A stretch of DNA of 64,000 nt from Blastococcus_B deserti (GCF_042682525.1 NZ_JBHUHP010000030.1:62001-126000); one strand, 5' to 3'. Shown: positions 34,615 through 43,708, counted from the stretch's first letter. Made by a program: numbers and translations. The notes: a model not told the origin generated them from the sequence alone.

Positions 34615-35256
34615 GTGACGCCCCCCGTCCGGTTCGTCCTCGTACCCGGGCTCGGGCTGGACGAACGCTCCTCGCGGCGCATCCGGAGCCGTCTCCCGGC
34701 CACGGTCGTGCACCTGCCCGGCATGGGGGTGCCGGCGCCGGTGCCGCCGCTGGAGGTGCTGGCCGACCGGCTGCTCGACCGGCTGGGGGAGGGGCCGGTC
34801 GTGCTGGTCGGGCACTCGCAGAGCTGCCAGGTGGTGGCCATCGCCGCGGCCCGGGACAGCCGGATCGCCGCCGCCGTCCTGCTCGGGCCGACCACCGATC
34901 CCCGGCTGCGCAGGGCGTGGGGCCTGGTCCGGCGCTGGGTGGCGACGGCGTGCGGCGAGCCGTGGTGGCAGGTGCCGCTGATCCTGGCCCAGTGGTGGCA
35001 CACCGGGCCGCGCGCGATGGCCGCGCTCTGGCGGGTCGCCGCCCCTGACGACAGCGATCGGCGGCTGCGCGACGTGCGGGTGCCGGTCACGGTGGTCCGC
35101 GGCACCCGTGACCGGCTCTGCGCCCACGACTGGGCGTCCCGGCTGGTGGCGGCGGCTCCCCGCGGCCGGCTGGTCGAGGTGCCGGGCGCGGCGCACATGA
35201 CGCCGCAGAGCCATCCCGACGACGTGGTCGCGGTGATGCGCGCGGCCGCCGGCTGA
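34615..35256 (+). CDS. Alpha/beta-hydrolase
   Basis: 213 aa from GTG 34615. FVLVPGLGLD (oxyanion), nucleophile VLVGHSQSCQ, acid TVVRGTRDRLC and catalytic His in PGAAHMTPQSHPD. Small single-domain fold with a Trp-rich lid (EPWWQVPLILAQWWHTGP). No signal peptide. Substrate unknown. Confidence 0.87.
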   Translation: MTPPVRFVLVPGLGLDERSSRRIRSRLPATVVHLPGMGVPAPVPPLEVLADRLLDRLGEGPVVLVGHSQSCQVVAIAAARDSRIAAAVLLGPTTDPRLRRAWGLVRRWVATACGEPWWQVPLILAQWWHTGPRAMAALWRVAAPDDSDRRLRDVRVPVTVVRGTRDRLCAHDWASRLVAAAPRGRLVEVPGAAHMTPQSHPDDVVAVMRAAAG

Positions 35257-35302
35257 GCCTCACCGGGCACGGATGCCCCGCATCGGTGGGCGGGGGGCGA
35301 CC

Positions 35303-35354
35303 TTGACCGGCCCCCGGCGGCCCCCTAATTTGTTGGTACAGCCTACTAATGGTC
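35303..35354 (+). promoter_or_regulatory. Promoter and operator of the ROK regulator gene
   Basis: -35 TTGACC (35303-35308), 17-bp spacer, -10 TAATTT (35326-35331). Just downstream, TTGGTA-N5-TACTAA (35333-35349) forms an imperfect dyad running into ACTAATGGTC (35345-35354). The distance from the -35 to ACTAATGGTC is 42 bp, exactly as at 40722-40773. It is placed to repress the ROK gene, probably by autoregulation. Confidence 0.65.
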
Positions 35355-35385
35355 CGAGGCCTTTCGGAGGGAGGTGGGCGCTGCC

Positions 35386-36660
35386 GTGTTCGACTCCCGC
35401 CGTCTCTACGACGGTGCCCCCGCCGCGCGCCACGTTCCCGCCGACCAGGCCGCGGTGCGCCGCAGCAACCTCGGACTGGTGCTGCGTCACCTCCGGGACG
35501 CCGGCCCGCGGTCGCGCGCCCGCATCGCCCAGGACACCGGTTTGAACAAGGCCACGGTGTCCAGCCTGGTCGCCGAGCTCTCCGATCGACGGCTGGTCAC
35601 CGCTGGGGACGTCGACCGCGCGGGCTCGGTCGGCCGGCCCGGCGTGCTGGTGCACCTCGACGGCCGTGGGGTGTGCGGCATCGGGGTGGAGCTGAACGTC
35701 GACTACGTCGCCGTCCTGGTGGTGGACCTGCGCGGCGAGGCGCTGCTCGAGCGGCGGGTGGCGTGCGACGTCCCCGGGCTCGGCCCGGAGGGCACGCTCG
35801 ACGCGGTGGCCGGCCTGGTCGGCGAGGGCGTCGCGGCGGCCGCGGCGCGCGGTGCGGTGCCGGTGGGAATCACCGTCGCCGTCCCGGGACTGGTGCGCAG
35901 CCCCGGCGGTGTCGCGACCCACGCGCCCAACCTCGGCTGGCGGGACGTGCCGGTGCTCGACGGGCTGCGCGCCCGGGTCGCCGGCGACTGCCCGATCCGG
36001 GTGGAGAACGACGCGAACCTGGCCGTGATCGCCGAGTGGGCGACGGGCCCCGAGGCCCGCACTCCCGACCTGGTCCACCTCACCGGCGAGGTCGGTGTCG
36101 GGTGCGGTGTCATCGTCGACGGCCGGCTGCTGCGCGGGGCGGGCGGCCTCTCCGGCGAGGTCGGGCACACACCGCTGGGGGACCCGGACCTGCTGTGCGG
36201 CTGCGGCCGGCGTGGCTGCTGGGAGACGGTCGTCGGGCTGACCGCGCTGCTGCGGGCCGCCGCCGATCCCGAGGACCCGGTGCACGACCACGGGCGCGAC
36301 CTCGAGACCCGGCTGGCCGAGATCGCCGCCCGCGCCGACGCCGGGCACCGGCGCACCCTCGACGCGCTGGCCCGGGTGGGCTCCGCCCTGGGCACCGGTG
36401 CCGCAGTGCTCATCAACGTCCTGAACCCGCGGGTCGTGCTGCTGGGGGGCTACTTCGCCGTCCTCGGGCGGTTCCTCGTCGAGCCGATGACCGCCGAGCT
36501 GCGCGCCCGGGTGCTGGCCCCCGACCTGGGCGGGGCACGCGTGGTCCTGTCGACGCTGGGCTTCAGCGCCGCCGTCCGGGGCGGCGCGCACGTCGCCCTC
36601 GAGTCGGTCTTCGACGATCCGACGCTGGTGCCGGCGGACGGGACCGCGGCCGGACCGTGA
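35386..36660 (+). CDS. ROK-family transcriptional regulator (1)
   Basis: 424 aa from GTG 35386, chosen because the GGAGGGAGG ribosome site is well spaced; GTG 35374 is the alternative. N-terminal winged helix (VRRSNLGLVLRHLRDAGPRS; LNKATVSSLVAELSDR) and a sugar-kinase-like ROK domain with CGCGRRGCWE zinc motif and GEVGVGCGVIVDG. XylR/NagC-type ROK regulators release DNA on binding a sugar. Its own promoter matches that of the sugar ABC operon at 40.9 kb, so it is the best candidate regulator of both. Confidence 0.92.
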   Translation: MFDSRRLYDGAPAARHVPADQAAVRRSNLGLVLRHLRDAGPRSRARIAQDTGLNKATVSSLVAELSDRRLVTAGDVDRAGSVGRPGVLVHLDGRGVCGIGVELNVDYVAVLVVDLRGEALLERRVACDVPGLGPEGTLDAVAGLVGEGVAAAAARGAVPVGITVAVPGLVRSPGGVATHAPNLGWRDVPVLDGLRARVAGDCPIRVENDANLAVIAEWATGPEARTPDLVHLTGEVGVGCGVIVDGRLLRGAGGLSGEVGHTPLGDPDLLCGCGRRGCWETVVGLTALLRAAADPEDPVHDHGRDLETRLAEIAARADAGHRRTLDALARVGSALGTGAAVLINVLNPRVVLLGGYFAVLGRFLVEPMTAELRARVLAPDLGGARVVLSTLGFSAAVRGGAHVALESVFDDPTLVPADGTAAGP

Positions 36661-36733
36661 CCCTCCGCCGGGCTGGGGCCGCGGTTCCGAGCGGGAGGGT
36701 GTGCGCCCCGGATCAGCCGCCCAGCCCGCTGAC

Positions 36734-37633
36734 CTACCGGCACCAACCGACCACGGTGCCGAGCACCTCCTGGTCCACCGGTTGGCGCAGTTCCTTCCGG
36801 TAGGCGCCCATCGACGGCGGTCCCGGCTGCCGCCGGAGGGCGTGCGTCACGTCGGGGAGCAGCGCCGTCCATGCGCCCCCGGGCACCGTTGCCGCGACGA
36901 CCTGCAGGTGCGCCGGGTCGACCTGCAGATCCTTGCCGCCGGTCACGGCCAGCACCGGCGCCCCGATGCGCCGCAGGTCGTCCCGGGGATCGTGGGACAT
37001 GAACTCCCGGTGCCAGCGCGCGTTGACCTTCGCCCCGCCGATCCGCGCCACGTCTGTGGTGGTGGCCCGGACGCGGTCGTGGTTGGCCAGGACCTTCTTC
37101 TCGAGGTCGACGCGGAACAGCCCCAGCAGCCCCCGGACCGGCGCGGGCAGCGTCGGCGGGATGCGGCGGGCCTGCCAGCGGAGCACGTCCTCGCCCGGGG
37201 CGCCGCTCATCGACAGCAGGACGACCCCCGACGTCGGCACGCCCCGCGCGGCCAGCGCCGCCGCCAGGATCGCGCCCTCGCTGTGCCCGGCGAGCAGGAT
37301 CCGGTCGGGGTCCACCTCCGGCCGGGCGGCCAGGGCCTCGCGGGCCCGGCCGAGGTCGTCGACGTTGTCGTGCAGGCCGGCCGTGCGCCAGTGCCCGGGG
37401 CTGTCCCCGATCCCGCGCTTGTCGTAGCGCAGGGAGGCCAGGCCGCCGGCGGCCAGGGCGTGCGCCAGCTGCCGCGCCACGCCGAACCGGGCCCGGCGGT
37501 GGTTGGAGTTCCGGTCCAGCGGGCCGGAACCGGACGCGATGAGCACGGCCGGGTGCGATCCCGCGCCGTCGGGCAGCGTGAGGGTGCCGCCCAGCGGGTG
37601 CTCGCCCGGGACGCGCAGGGGGAGTTCCCGCAC
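36734..37633 (-). CDS. Alpha/beta-hydrolase (dienelactone hydrolase-like)
   Basis: 299 aa from GTG 37633. LIASGSGPLDRNSN, SLRYDKRGIGDS, nucleophile LLAGHSEGAI, acid AVTGGKDLQVD and catalytic His in LPDVTHALRR. The GSGPxDRN and DKRGxGxS motifs are typical of the BAAT/S9-like hydrolases often annotated as serine aminopeptidase or dienelactone hydrolase. It starts 2 bp after the PH-like gene, so they are co-transcribed. Confidence 0.88.
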   Translation of the reverse strand: MRELPLRVPGEHPLGGTLTLPDGAGSHPAVLIASGSGPLDRNSNHRRARFGVARQLAHALAAGGLASLRYDKRGIGDSPGHWRTAGLHDNVDDLGRAREALAARPEVDPDRILLAGHSEGAILAAALAARGVPTSGVVLLSMSGAPGEDVLRWQARRIPPTLPAPVRGLLGLFRVDLEKKVLANHDRVRATTTDVARIGGAKVNARWHREFMSHDPRDDLRRIGAPVLAVTGGKDLQVDPAHLQVVAATVPGGAWTALLPDVTHALRRQPGPPSMGAYRKELRQPVDQEVLGTVVGWCR

Positions 37634-37635
37634 GG

Positions 37636-37995
37636 TCAGGGAACCGGGTGCAGGGCGGCGGCCAGGGCGGCGGCCAGGGCGGCGGCGTCGTCCGCCCCGA
37701 TCAGCAGGGTGTCGTACCGGGCGCCGTCGAGTCGTAGCCGGACGGCCGGCTGCCCCCTGCGCACGCAGACGAGGGTGCGCTCCCCGGGGCGCCGCCAGGT
37801 ACCCACCTTGCGCAGGCCCGGCAGAGCGAGGCCGGGGGCACGCAGGCCGCGGACGCCGCTGAGCGGCTCGGTCACCACCTCGGCGCTCCGGACGGCGTCC
37901 CGGGGCAGCTCGACGTCGCGCAGGAGGCCGGCGAGCTGCTCGGTCCGGGTGAAGCGGACGGACAGGGTCGTGGGCGTCAGTTGCACGGTGGCCAT
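37636..37995 (-). CDS. Hypothetical protein, PH-like fold
   Basis: 119 aa from ATG 37995. Alternating beta strands (TPTTLSVRFTRTEQ, SAEVVTEP, TLVCVRRGQPAVRLRL, YDTLLIGAD) followed by an Ala-rich C-terminal helix resemble bacterial PH-domain proteins. No membrane segment. First gene of a two-gene unit with the downstream hydrolase, and divergent from an HTH regulator that probably controls it. Confidence 0.7.
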   Translation of the reverse strand: MATVQLTPTTLSVRFTRTEQLAGLLRDVELPRDAVRSAEVVTEPLSGVRGLRAPGLALPGLRKVGTWRRPGERTLVCVRRGQPAVRLRLDGARYDTLLIGADDAAALAAALAAALHPVP

Positions 37996-38001
37996 GACCC
38001 C

Positions 38002-38040
38002 ACTATTCTCACAGCTGAGATCGTTGTCAAGCATGAGAAT
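38002..38040. promoter_or_regulatory. Divergent promoter with ATTCTCA/TGAGAAT dyad
   Basis: Perfect 7-bp inverted repeat ATTCTCA (38005-38011) and TGAGAAT (38034-38040) sits between the PH-like gene and the HTH regulator. On the minus strand TTGACA (38025-38030) and AATAGT (38002-38007), spaced 17 bp, form a promoter for the PH-like gene, so a regulator bound at the dyad would cover it. Binding by the adjacent HTH protein is inference. Confidence 0.5.
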
Positions 38041-38049
38041 GGTGGCCCT

Positions 38050-38589
38050 GTGGCGAGCGCCGACCTGCTGCTGCACCCGGTGCGCCTGCGCGTGGTCATG
38101 GCCTTCCTCGGCGACCGCACGCTGACCACCGCCGACCTGCGTGCCGAGCTTCCCGACGTGCCGGTGGCGACGCTCTACCGGCACGTCTCGGCGCTCGCCG
38201 ACGCCGGCGTCCTCGCGGTGGTGGGGGAGCGGAAGGTGCGTGGCGCGGCGGAGCGGTCCTTCCGGCTCGAGCTGGAGGCGGCCGCGGTGGGCCCCGGCGA
38301 GGCCGCCACCATGACGCCCGACGAGCACCGGCGCGCGTTCACCGCTTTCGCCGCAGCGCTCGTCAGCGCCTTCGACCGCTACCTGGACCGGGCCGCGGCG
38401 GACGGCGGGTCGCCGGATCTCGCGGCGGACCGGGTCGGCTACCGGCAGGCCGCGGTGTGGGTGACCGACGAGGAGTTCGACGAGATGCACGCCGAGCTGG
38501 CCGCCGCCCTGCGGGCCCGCATGGCGCACCGCCCCGGTGGCGGGCGCCGCCGCCGGCTGGTGAGCACCGTGCACCTCCCGGCGGACTGA
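38050..38589 (+). CDS. Winged-helix (ArsR/HTH_20-like) transcriptional regulator
   Basis: 179 aa from GTG 38050. N-terminal wHTH: LHPVRLRVVMAFLGDRTLTTADL, PVATLYRHVSALADAGVL, VVGERKVRGAAERSF. The C-terminal half is helical with LVSAFDRYLDRAA and WVTDEEFDEMHAELAAAL, as in helix-turn-helix regulators that sense antibiotics or small molecules. Divergently placed to the PH-like gene and its hydrolase partner across a clean dyad. Confidence 0.85.
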   Translation: MASADLLLHPVRLRVVMAFLGDRTLTTADLRAELPDVPVATLYRHVSALADAGVLAVVGERKVRGAAERSFRLELEAAAVGPGEAATMTPDEHRRAFTAFAAALVSAFDRYLDRAAADGGSPDLAADRVGYRQAAVWVTDEEFDEMHAELAAALRARMAHRPGGGRRRRLVSTVHLPAD

Positions 38590-38628
38590 GCCGCCCGCGG
38601 GGAGGTGCCCGGCTGTCGCGCCGTCAGC

Positions 38629-39135
38629 TCACCTCGCGGCGCGGCGGGCGTCGCGAGCCGCCTGCTTGGCCTGCTTCTTCGCCAGCTTGTTCGCCTTCTT
38701 CACCGTGACGCGGGGCTTGCGGTCCATCAGGCCCCGGGTGAACAGGCCGATCCCGATGCCGAGCAGCCAGCTGTCCTTGGCGATGGACAGCCCCTGCTCG
38801 GTGGGGGCGAGGCTGCCCGGCTTCCGCATGCCCGGCGTCTTCACGTACAGCCCGAGCAGCCCGCCGGAGAAGGCGGTGAGGGCGGCCCCGGCGACGGCGG
38901 TCGGCACGAAGGGGGTGAGCAGCAGGGCGCCGAGCGCGATCTCGGCGTTGGCCAGGCCCTGCACGAACTGCTGCGGCGGAACCGACTTCAGGAACGGGTA
39001 GGTACCGGCGGCGAAGCCGTGCATGCCCGCCGCGGTCTCGGCGTCGGCACCCCGCTTGCCGAGCCCGCTGTTGAGGATGAACGCGCCCGCGGAGATGCGC
39101 GGGGCGATCTCGGACAGGGTGATGGGCAGACCCAT
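38629..39135 (-). CDS. DoxX-like membrane protein
   Basis: 168 aa with hydrophobic segments at about 8-22, 60-80, 85-100 and 120-138 (IALGALLLTPFVPTAVAGAAL, SWLLGIGIGLFTRGL) and a strongly basic C-terminal tail rich in Lys and Arg. The layout matches DoxX/SURF4-family proteins common in actinobacteria. Role unknown, sometimes linked to redox stress. Stands alone. Confidence 0.78.
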   Translation of the reverse strand: MGLPITLSEIAPRISAGAFILNSGLGKRGADAETAAGMHGFAAGTYPFLKSVPPQQFVQGLANAEIALGALLLTPFVPTAVAGAALTAFSGGLLGLYVKTPGMRKPGSLAPTEQGLSIAKDSWLLGIGIGLFTRGLMDRKPRVTVKKANKLAKKQAKQAARDARRAAR

Positions 39136-39311
39136 GGGAACCTCGCTCGTCGTCGGGAAGGAGCTCGCCCAGAGCTCAACCAGGTCGTCGGTGCCCCGTC
39201 AGTGCCCATCGGCCCACGGGTCAACCGTCGCGCCGGCCCCGCGCACCTCGGACCGGTGATCCGCGCCCCGGGAGGACCGGCGGGTGATCGGCAGCGTGTC
39301 ACTATGGCGGC

Positions 39312-40478
39312 GTGGCGCACACCTCTGCCTCGGCCGGCGCGCTGCTGCGTCACGTGCGCACCGGCCGGGCGCGCAGCCGGGCCGACCTGGTGGCCCTGAC
39401 CGGTGCCTCGCGCAACACGGTGAGCGCGCGGGTGGACCAGCTGATCGCGGCCAACCTCCTGGAGGAGGGCGGGCGGGGGTGGAGCACCGGAGGCCGGCCG
39501 CCCACGTTGCTGCGGTTCAACAGCCGCGCCGGGTGCGTGCTCGCCGTCGACCTCGGCGTGACCAGTGTCGACGTCGCGGTCACCGACCTCTCCGCCCAGA
39601 TCCTCGCCACCGTCGGGCATCCCATCGACATCGCCGACGGGCCCGGTGTGGTGCTCGCCGAGGTCGACCGGCTGGCCCAGAAGGTGCTCGCCGAGGCCGG
39701 CCTCACGCCCGGCGACGTGTGCGCCGTGGGCGTCGGTGTGCCCGGCCCCGTCGAGTTCTCGACCGGTCGGCCCTCTCACCCGCCGATCATGCCGGGCTGG
39801 CACGACTACCCGATCCCCAGCGCCTTCGGCCGGTACGAGTGCCCCGTCTACGTCGACAACGACGTCAACGTGATGGCCCTGGGGGAGATCGGGGCCGGCG
39901 GCTCGGTCCAAGACCTGCTCGTCGTCAAGGTCGGTACGGGCATCGGCTGCGGCGTCATCGTCGACGGGCGGGTGTACCGCGGAGCCCAGGGCAGCGCCGG
40001 CGACATCGGGCACATCTACGTGGCGCAGCCCGCGGGCCGGACCGTCATCTGCCGCTGCGGTAACGAGAACTGCCTCGAGGCCATCGCCGGTGGTGGCGCC
40101 CTGCTGCGCGACGCCGTCGCGGCGGGGTTGCCGGTCACCAGCACCCGGGACGTCGTCGAACGGGCAGCGCAGGGCGACGGGCCGGCGCTGGAGCTGGTGC
40201 GCAACGCCGGTCGGACCATCGGCACGGTTCTCGCCGCGCTGGTCAACTTCTTCAACCCGCACCGCATCGTCATGACGGGTGGGGTCGCCCAGGCGGGTGC
40301 CCCGCTGCTGGCCGGCATCCGCGAGGCGGTCTACGGCCGGTCGATGCCGCTGGCCGCCCGGGCGCTGGAGATCACGGTGAGCGATGCCCCCGATCTCTCC
40401 GGCCGGGTGGGCGCCGCACTGATGGCGATCGAAGGGTTCCTCGACGAGGACTCCGTCCACGAGACCCTCGCCCGCTGA
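39312..40478 (+). CDS. ROK-family transcriptional regulator (2)
   Basis: 388 aa from GTG 39312. N-terminal wHTH (LLRHVRTGRARSRADLVALTGASRNTVSARVDQLI) and ROK domain with VGVGVPGPVEF, VKVGTGIGCGVIVDG and the zinc motif CRCGNENCLE. It directly precedes the sugar ABC operon on the same strand but is separated by about 400 bp holding an independent promoter. A local regulator of that operon, distinct from the ROK at 35.4 kb. Confidence 0.92.
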   Translation: MAHTSASAGALLRHVRTGRARSRADLVALTGASRNTVSARVDQLIAANLLEEGGRGWSTGGRPPTLLRFNSRAGCVLAVDLGVTSVDVAVTDLSAQILATVGHPIDIADGPGVVLAEVDRLAQKVLAEAGLTPGDVCAVGVGVPGPVEFSTGRPSHPPIMPGWHDYPIPSAFGRYECPVYVDNDVNVMALGEIGAGGSVQDLLVVKVGTGIGCGVIVDGRVYRGAQGSAGDIGHIYVAQPAGRTVICRCGNENCLEAIAGGGALLRDAVAAGLPVTSTRDVVERAAQGDGPALELVRNAGRTIGTVLAALVNFFNPHRIVMTGGVAQAGAPLLAGIREAVYGRSMPLAARALEITVSDAPDLSGRVGAALMAIEGFLDEDSVHETLAR

Positions 40479-40884
40479 CCTCGCCGGCCGGCCCACCCGC
40501 GGGCCGACCTCGTCTTTCCTCCTCACGGACCGACACATCCCCCTGACCGTGCCGGCTGCCCTCGCCGGCTGAGCCGGCGGCAGCTCACCGCCGGCGACGA
40601 CCGCCCAGCCCGCGATGGGGGGTCCGGCCACGGGCCTGCCGCCGCGACCCCCGCAGCCGCACCGCGCGGTTGATCGCCGGTCGTGCCGTAGATCTCGGTT
40701 CGGTAACCCGGCGGCGCGACCTTGACCACACTCGCACCCGGGCTTACGTTGTCGCGGCTACCGACTAATGGTCAACGATGAGCAAAAGTCTGGGTGATGG
40801 CGTGGAGAACCCCGTGACACCGCACCGCAGTGCCCGGCCTGCCGGTACGGCGACCGCGTGGACCGTGCCGGGCAGGGGCAGCCG
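40479..40884 (+). other. Intergenic region upstream of the sugar ABC operon
   Basis: About 400 bp without a gene. Just after the ROK stop is a possible terminator stem CGGCCC/GGGCCG (40489-40506, 6-bp loop) followed by a pyrimidine run. GCCGGC-tga-GCCGGC near 40565 is another short dyad. The promoter/operator at 40722-40773 lies in the second half. The rest shows nothing recognisable. Confidence 0.5.
40722..40773 (+). promoter_or_regulatory. Promoter and operator of the sugar ABC operon
   Basis: -35 TTGACC (40722-40727), 17-bp spacer, -10 TACGTT (40745-40750), then ACTAATGGTC (40764-40773), 42 bp from the start of the -35. The flank GCGACCTTGACC is shared with the promoter at 35303, as are the -10 position and the operator word. 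The leader from here to the ATPase gene is about 110 bp. Confidence 0.65.
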
Positions 40885-42450
40885 GTGACCGCCCCGCTGC
40901 TGGAGATGCACGGGATCGTCAAGACCTTCCCGGGCGTCCGGGCCCTCGACGGCGTCGACCTCGACGTCCGGTCCGGTGAGGTGCACTGCCTGCTCGGCCA
41001 GAACGGCGCCGGCAAGTCGACCCTCATCAAGGTGCTGGCCGGGGCGCACCAGCCCGACGAGGGCCGCATCAGCTGGCGCGGTGAGCCGGTGTCGCCCGCC
41101 GATCCCCAGGCCGCGATGAACCTCGGCATCGCCACGATCTACCAGGAGCTGGACCTGGTGGACGGGCTGTCGGTCGCCGACAACATCTTCTTGGGCCGGG
41201 AGAGCGCGCGCTTCGGCATCACCCGCCCCGCGGCCGCCAACCGAGCGGCGGCGCAGCTGCTGACCCGCCTCGGCCACCCGGAGATCCGGCCCACGGCGGA
41301 GGTCGGCGCCCTCTCGGCGGCGCAGCAGCAGATGGTCAGCATGGCGCGGGCGCTGTCGCAGGACGCGAAGCTGATCATCATGGACGAGCCCTCGGCCGTC
41401 CTGGACAACGAGGAGGTCGAGCGGCTCTTCGGCGTCATCCGCGACCTCACCGCCCACGACGTCGCCGTCGTCTACATCTCCCACCGCCTCGAGGAGATCC
41501 GTGAGATCGGCGACCGGATCACCGTCCTCAAGGACGGGCGGACCGTCGCCACCGGTCTCCCGGCGCGCGAGACCCCGACCCGCGAGGTCATCACGCTCAT
41601 GACCGGCCGGACCATCGAGTACGTCTTCCCGCCCCGGGGCACCGCCCCGCACACCGGGGAGGCACCGCTCCTGGAGGTCGAGGACCTGGAGCTGCGCGGT
41701 CACTTCGACGGCGTGGGCTTCACCGTCCGTCCCGGCGAGATCGTCGGCCTGGCCGGCCTCGTGGGATCGGGCCGCTCGGAGATCCTGGAGACGATCTACG
41801 GCGCCCGCCGTCCCACCTCGGGAACGGTCCGGCTGGCCGGCCGGCGGCTGCGCCCGGGGGACGTCGGATCAGCGGTCGCGGCCGGCATCGGGCTGGCCCC
41901 CGAGGAGCGCAAGAGCCAGGCGCTGCTGCTCGACGACTCCGTCTACCGCAACATCACCGTCTCGAGCCTCGGCCGCTTCGCCCGCGGTGGATTTCTCTCC
42001 GGCGGCGCCGAGAAGGCGGCCGCGCGGCAGCAGGTCGAGGCGCTCGACGTCCGGCCGGCCGACGTCTCCCGGGTCGTGCGCACGCTGTCCGGAGGCAACC
42101 AGCAGAAGGTCGTCCTGGCCCGTTGGCTGCTCCGTGACTGCCGGGTGCTGCTGCTCGACGAGCCCACCCGCGGCGTCGACGTCGGCGCCCGGTCGGAGAT
42201 CTACGCGCTGGTCCGCGACCTCGCCGACCGCGGGGTGGCGGTCGTCGTCGTCTCCAGCGAGATCCCGGAGGTGCTCGGCCTGGCCGACCGCGTCCTGGTG
42301 ATCGCCGACGGCGCCGTCGTCGCCGAGGCGCCGGCCGACGAACTCGACGAGCACCGGGTCCTCGACCTGGTCATGCAGGGCACGCCGCACACGGGTGCAC
42401 CGATCGCCTCCGAATCGACGACCAGGCAGCACGAAGGGGACGTGGCATGA
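40885..42450 (+). CDS. Sugar ABC transporter ATPase (RbsA/XylG-like, two ABC domains)
   Basis: 521 aa from GTG 40885 (GTG 40858 possible). Two ABC cassettes: Walker A GQNGAGKS, signature ALSAAQQQ and Walker B LIIMDEPSA in the first; LVGSGRSE (degenerate Walker A), LSGGNQQK and LLLDEPTRGVD in the second. This asymmetric pair is typical of ribose/xylose-type importers. It overlaps the permease start by 4 bp. One active and one degenerate site are normal for the family. Confidence 0.95.
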   Translation: MTAPLLEMHGIVKTFPGVRALDGVDLDVRSGEVHCLLGQNGAGKSTLIKVLAGAHQPDEGRISWRGEPVSPADPQAAMNLGIATIYQELDLVDGLSVADNIFLGRESARFGITRPAAANRAAAQLLTRLGHPEIRPTAEVGALSAAQQQMVSMARALSQDAKLIIMDEPSAVLDNEEVERLFGVIRDLTAHDVAVVYISHRLEEIREIGDRITVLKDGRTVATGLPARETPTREVITLMTGRTIEYVFPPRGTAPHTGEAPLLEVEDLELRGHFDGVGFTVRPGEIVGLAGLVGSGRSEILETIYGARRPTSGTVRLAGRRLRPGDVGSAVAAGIGLAPEERKSQALLLDDSVYRNITVSSLGRFARGGFLSGGAEKAAARQQVEALDVRPADVSRVVRTLSGGNQQKVVLARWLLRDCRVLLLDEPTRGVDVGARSEIYALVRDLADRGVAVVVVSSEIPEVLGLADRVLVIADGAVVAEAPADELDEHRVLDLVMQGTPHTGAPIASESTTRQHEGDVA

Positions 42451-43592
42451 GCACGAACGCGACCGCGACGGAGGGGAGCACCGCGACGGCGGCGAGCCGG
42501 ACGGCCAACGGGTCGGGCGGGTTCATGTCCGGCCCGGTCGGCCGCAATCTCGGCCTGGTCATCGCGCTGGCGATCCTGTGCGTCGTCGGCGTCGCCACGG
42601 CTGGCGACCGCTTCGCCGACGTCGACAACGTCCTGACGATCCTCCGGCTGGCCGCGGTCATCGGCGTGGTGAGCGTCGGCATGACGTTCGTGATCATCGG
42701 CGGCGGCATCGACCTGTCGGTCGGCGCGATCGCGGCGCTGTCCTCGGTCTGGGCGACGACGCTGGCGACCCAGGCGATGGCCGAGGACTTCCACTGGATC
42801 GTCATGGTGTTCACGGCGCTCGCCGTCGGCGCCGGCTGCGGGCTGGTCAACGGCGTGGTGATCGCCTACGGCAAGCTCGTCGCGTTCATCGCGACGCTGG
42901 CGATGCTGGCCGCCGCCCGGGGCCTCGCGGAGATCATCGCCAACCGCCGCACCCAGATCATCCAGGACCGCGACTTCCTCGAGTTCTTCTCCGGTGACGT
43001 GCTGGGCATCCCGACGCTGGTCATCATCTTCGCGCTGGTCGCCGTCGCGGGCTGGGTGCTGCTGAACCGGACGACGTTCGGCCGGCGCACCTTCGCGGTC
43101 GGCGGCAACGCCGAGGCCGCGCGGCTGGCCGGCATCCGGGTGCAGCGCCACACCGTGAAGCTCTACGTCCTGTCGGGCATCACCTGCGGCATCGCGGCCG
43201 TGATGATCATGGCGCGGACGACGACCGGCAGCTCGACGCACGGCACGCTCTGGGAGCTCGACGCGATCGCGGCGGTCGTCATCGGCGGCACGCTGCTCAT
43301 CGGCGGCCGGGGCACGATCGTCGGCACCGTCCTCGGTGTCCTGATCTTCACCACGCTGGGCAACGTCTTCACGCTGAACAACCTGTCGAGCTCCGCGCAG
43401 GCCGTCGCCCGCGGCGTGATCATCGTGCTCGCCGTCCTCCTGCAGATGCGGCTGGCCGGCGGCGAGGGCCGCGGCCGGAAGCCGCGCTCGCTCCCGGGCG
43501 GCCCCGGAGGCGTGACCGGTGGCGGCAGCACCGTGCCCGGTGCCCCCGCCGGCACCCGCCAGGGCGGCGCGACCGCCGCCCCCACGACCTGA
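42447..43592 (+). CDS. Sugar ABC transporter permease (RbsC-like)
   Basis: 381 aa. Eight to ten hydrophobic segments beginning NLGLVIALAILCVVGVATAG, with GGGIDLSVGAIAALSSV, the GRRTFAVGGNAEAARLAGI cytoplasmic loop and the C-terminal IGGTLLIGGRGTIVGTVLG region, all BPD_transp_2 hallmarks. The C-terminal about 45 residues are a Gly/Pro-rich tail. The ATG lies in the stop of the ATPase gene. Pairs with itself as a homodimer in the importer. Confidence 0.95.
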   Translation: MSTNATATEGSTATAASRTANGSGGFMSGPVGRNLGLVIALAILCVVGVATAGDRFADVDNVLTILRLAAVIGVVSVGMTFVIIGGGIDLSVGAIAALSSVWATTLATQAMAEDFHWIVMVFTALAVGAGCGLVNGVVIAYGKLVAFIATLAMLAAARGLAEIIANRRTQIIQDRDFLEFFSGDVLGIPTLVIIFALVAVAGWVLLNRTTFGRRTFAVGGNAEAARLAGIRVQRHTVKLYVLSGITCGIAAVMIMARTTTGSSTHGTLWELDAIAAVVIGGTLLIGGRGTIVGTVLGVLIFTTLGNVFTLNNLSSSAQAVARGVIIVLAVLLQMRLAGGEGRGRKPRSLPGGPGGVTGGGSTVPGAPAGTRQGGATAAPTT

Positions 43593-43708
43593 CCCGCAGC
43601 CGGGTCAGCACCACCCCGGCGGGCCGCCCGGCCCCCGGTCGCACCACTCGAACGGCAGCACCGACCACCCGGCGACGGCGCCGGGTGAGGCAGAGCGAGG
43701 AGAGAGCA

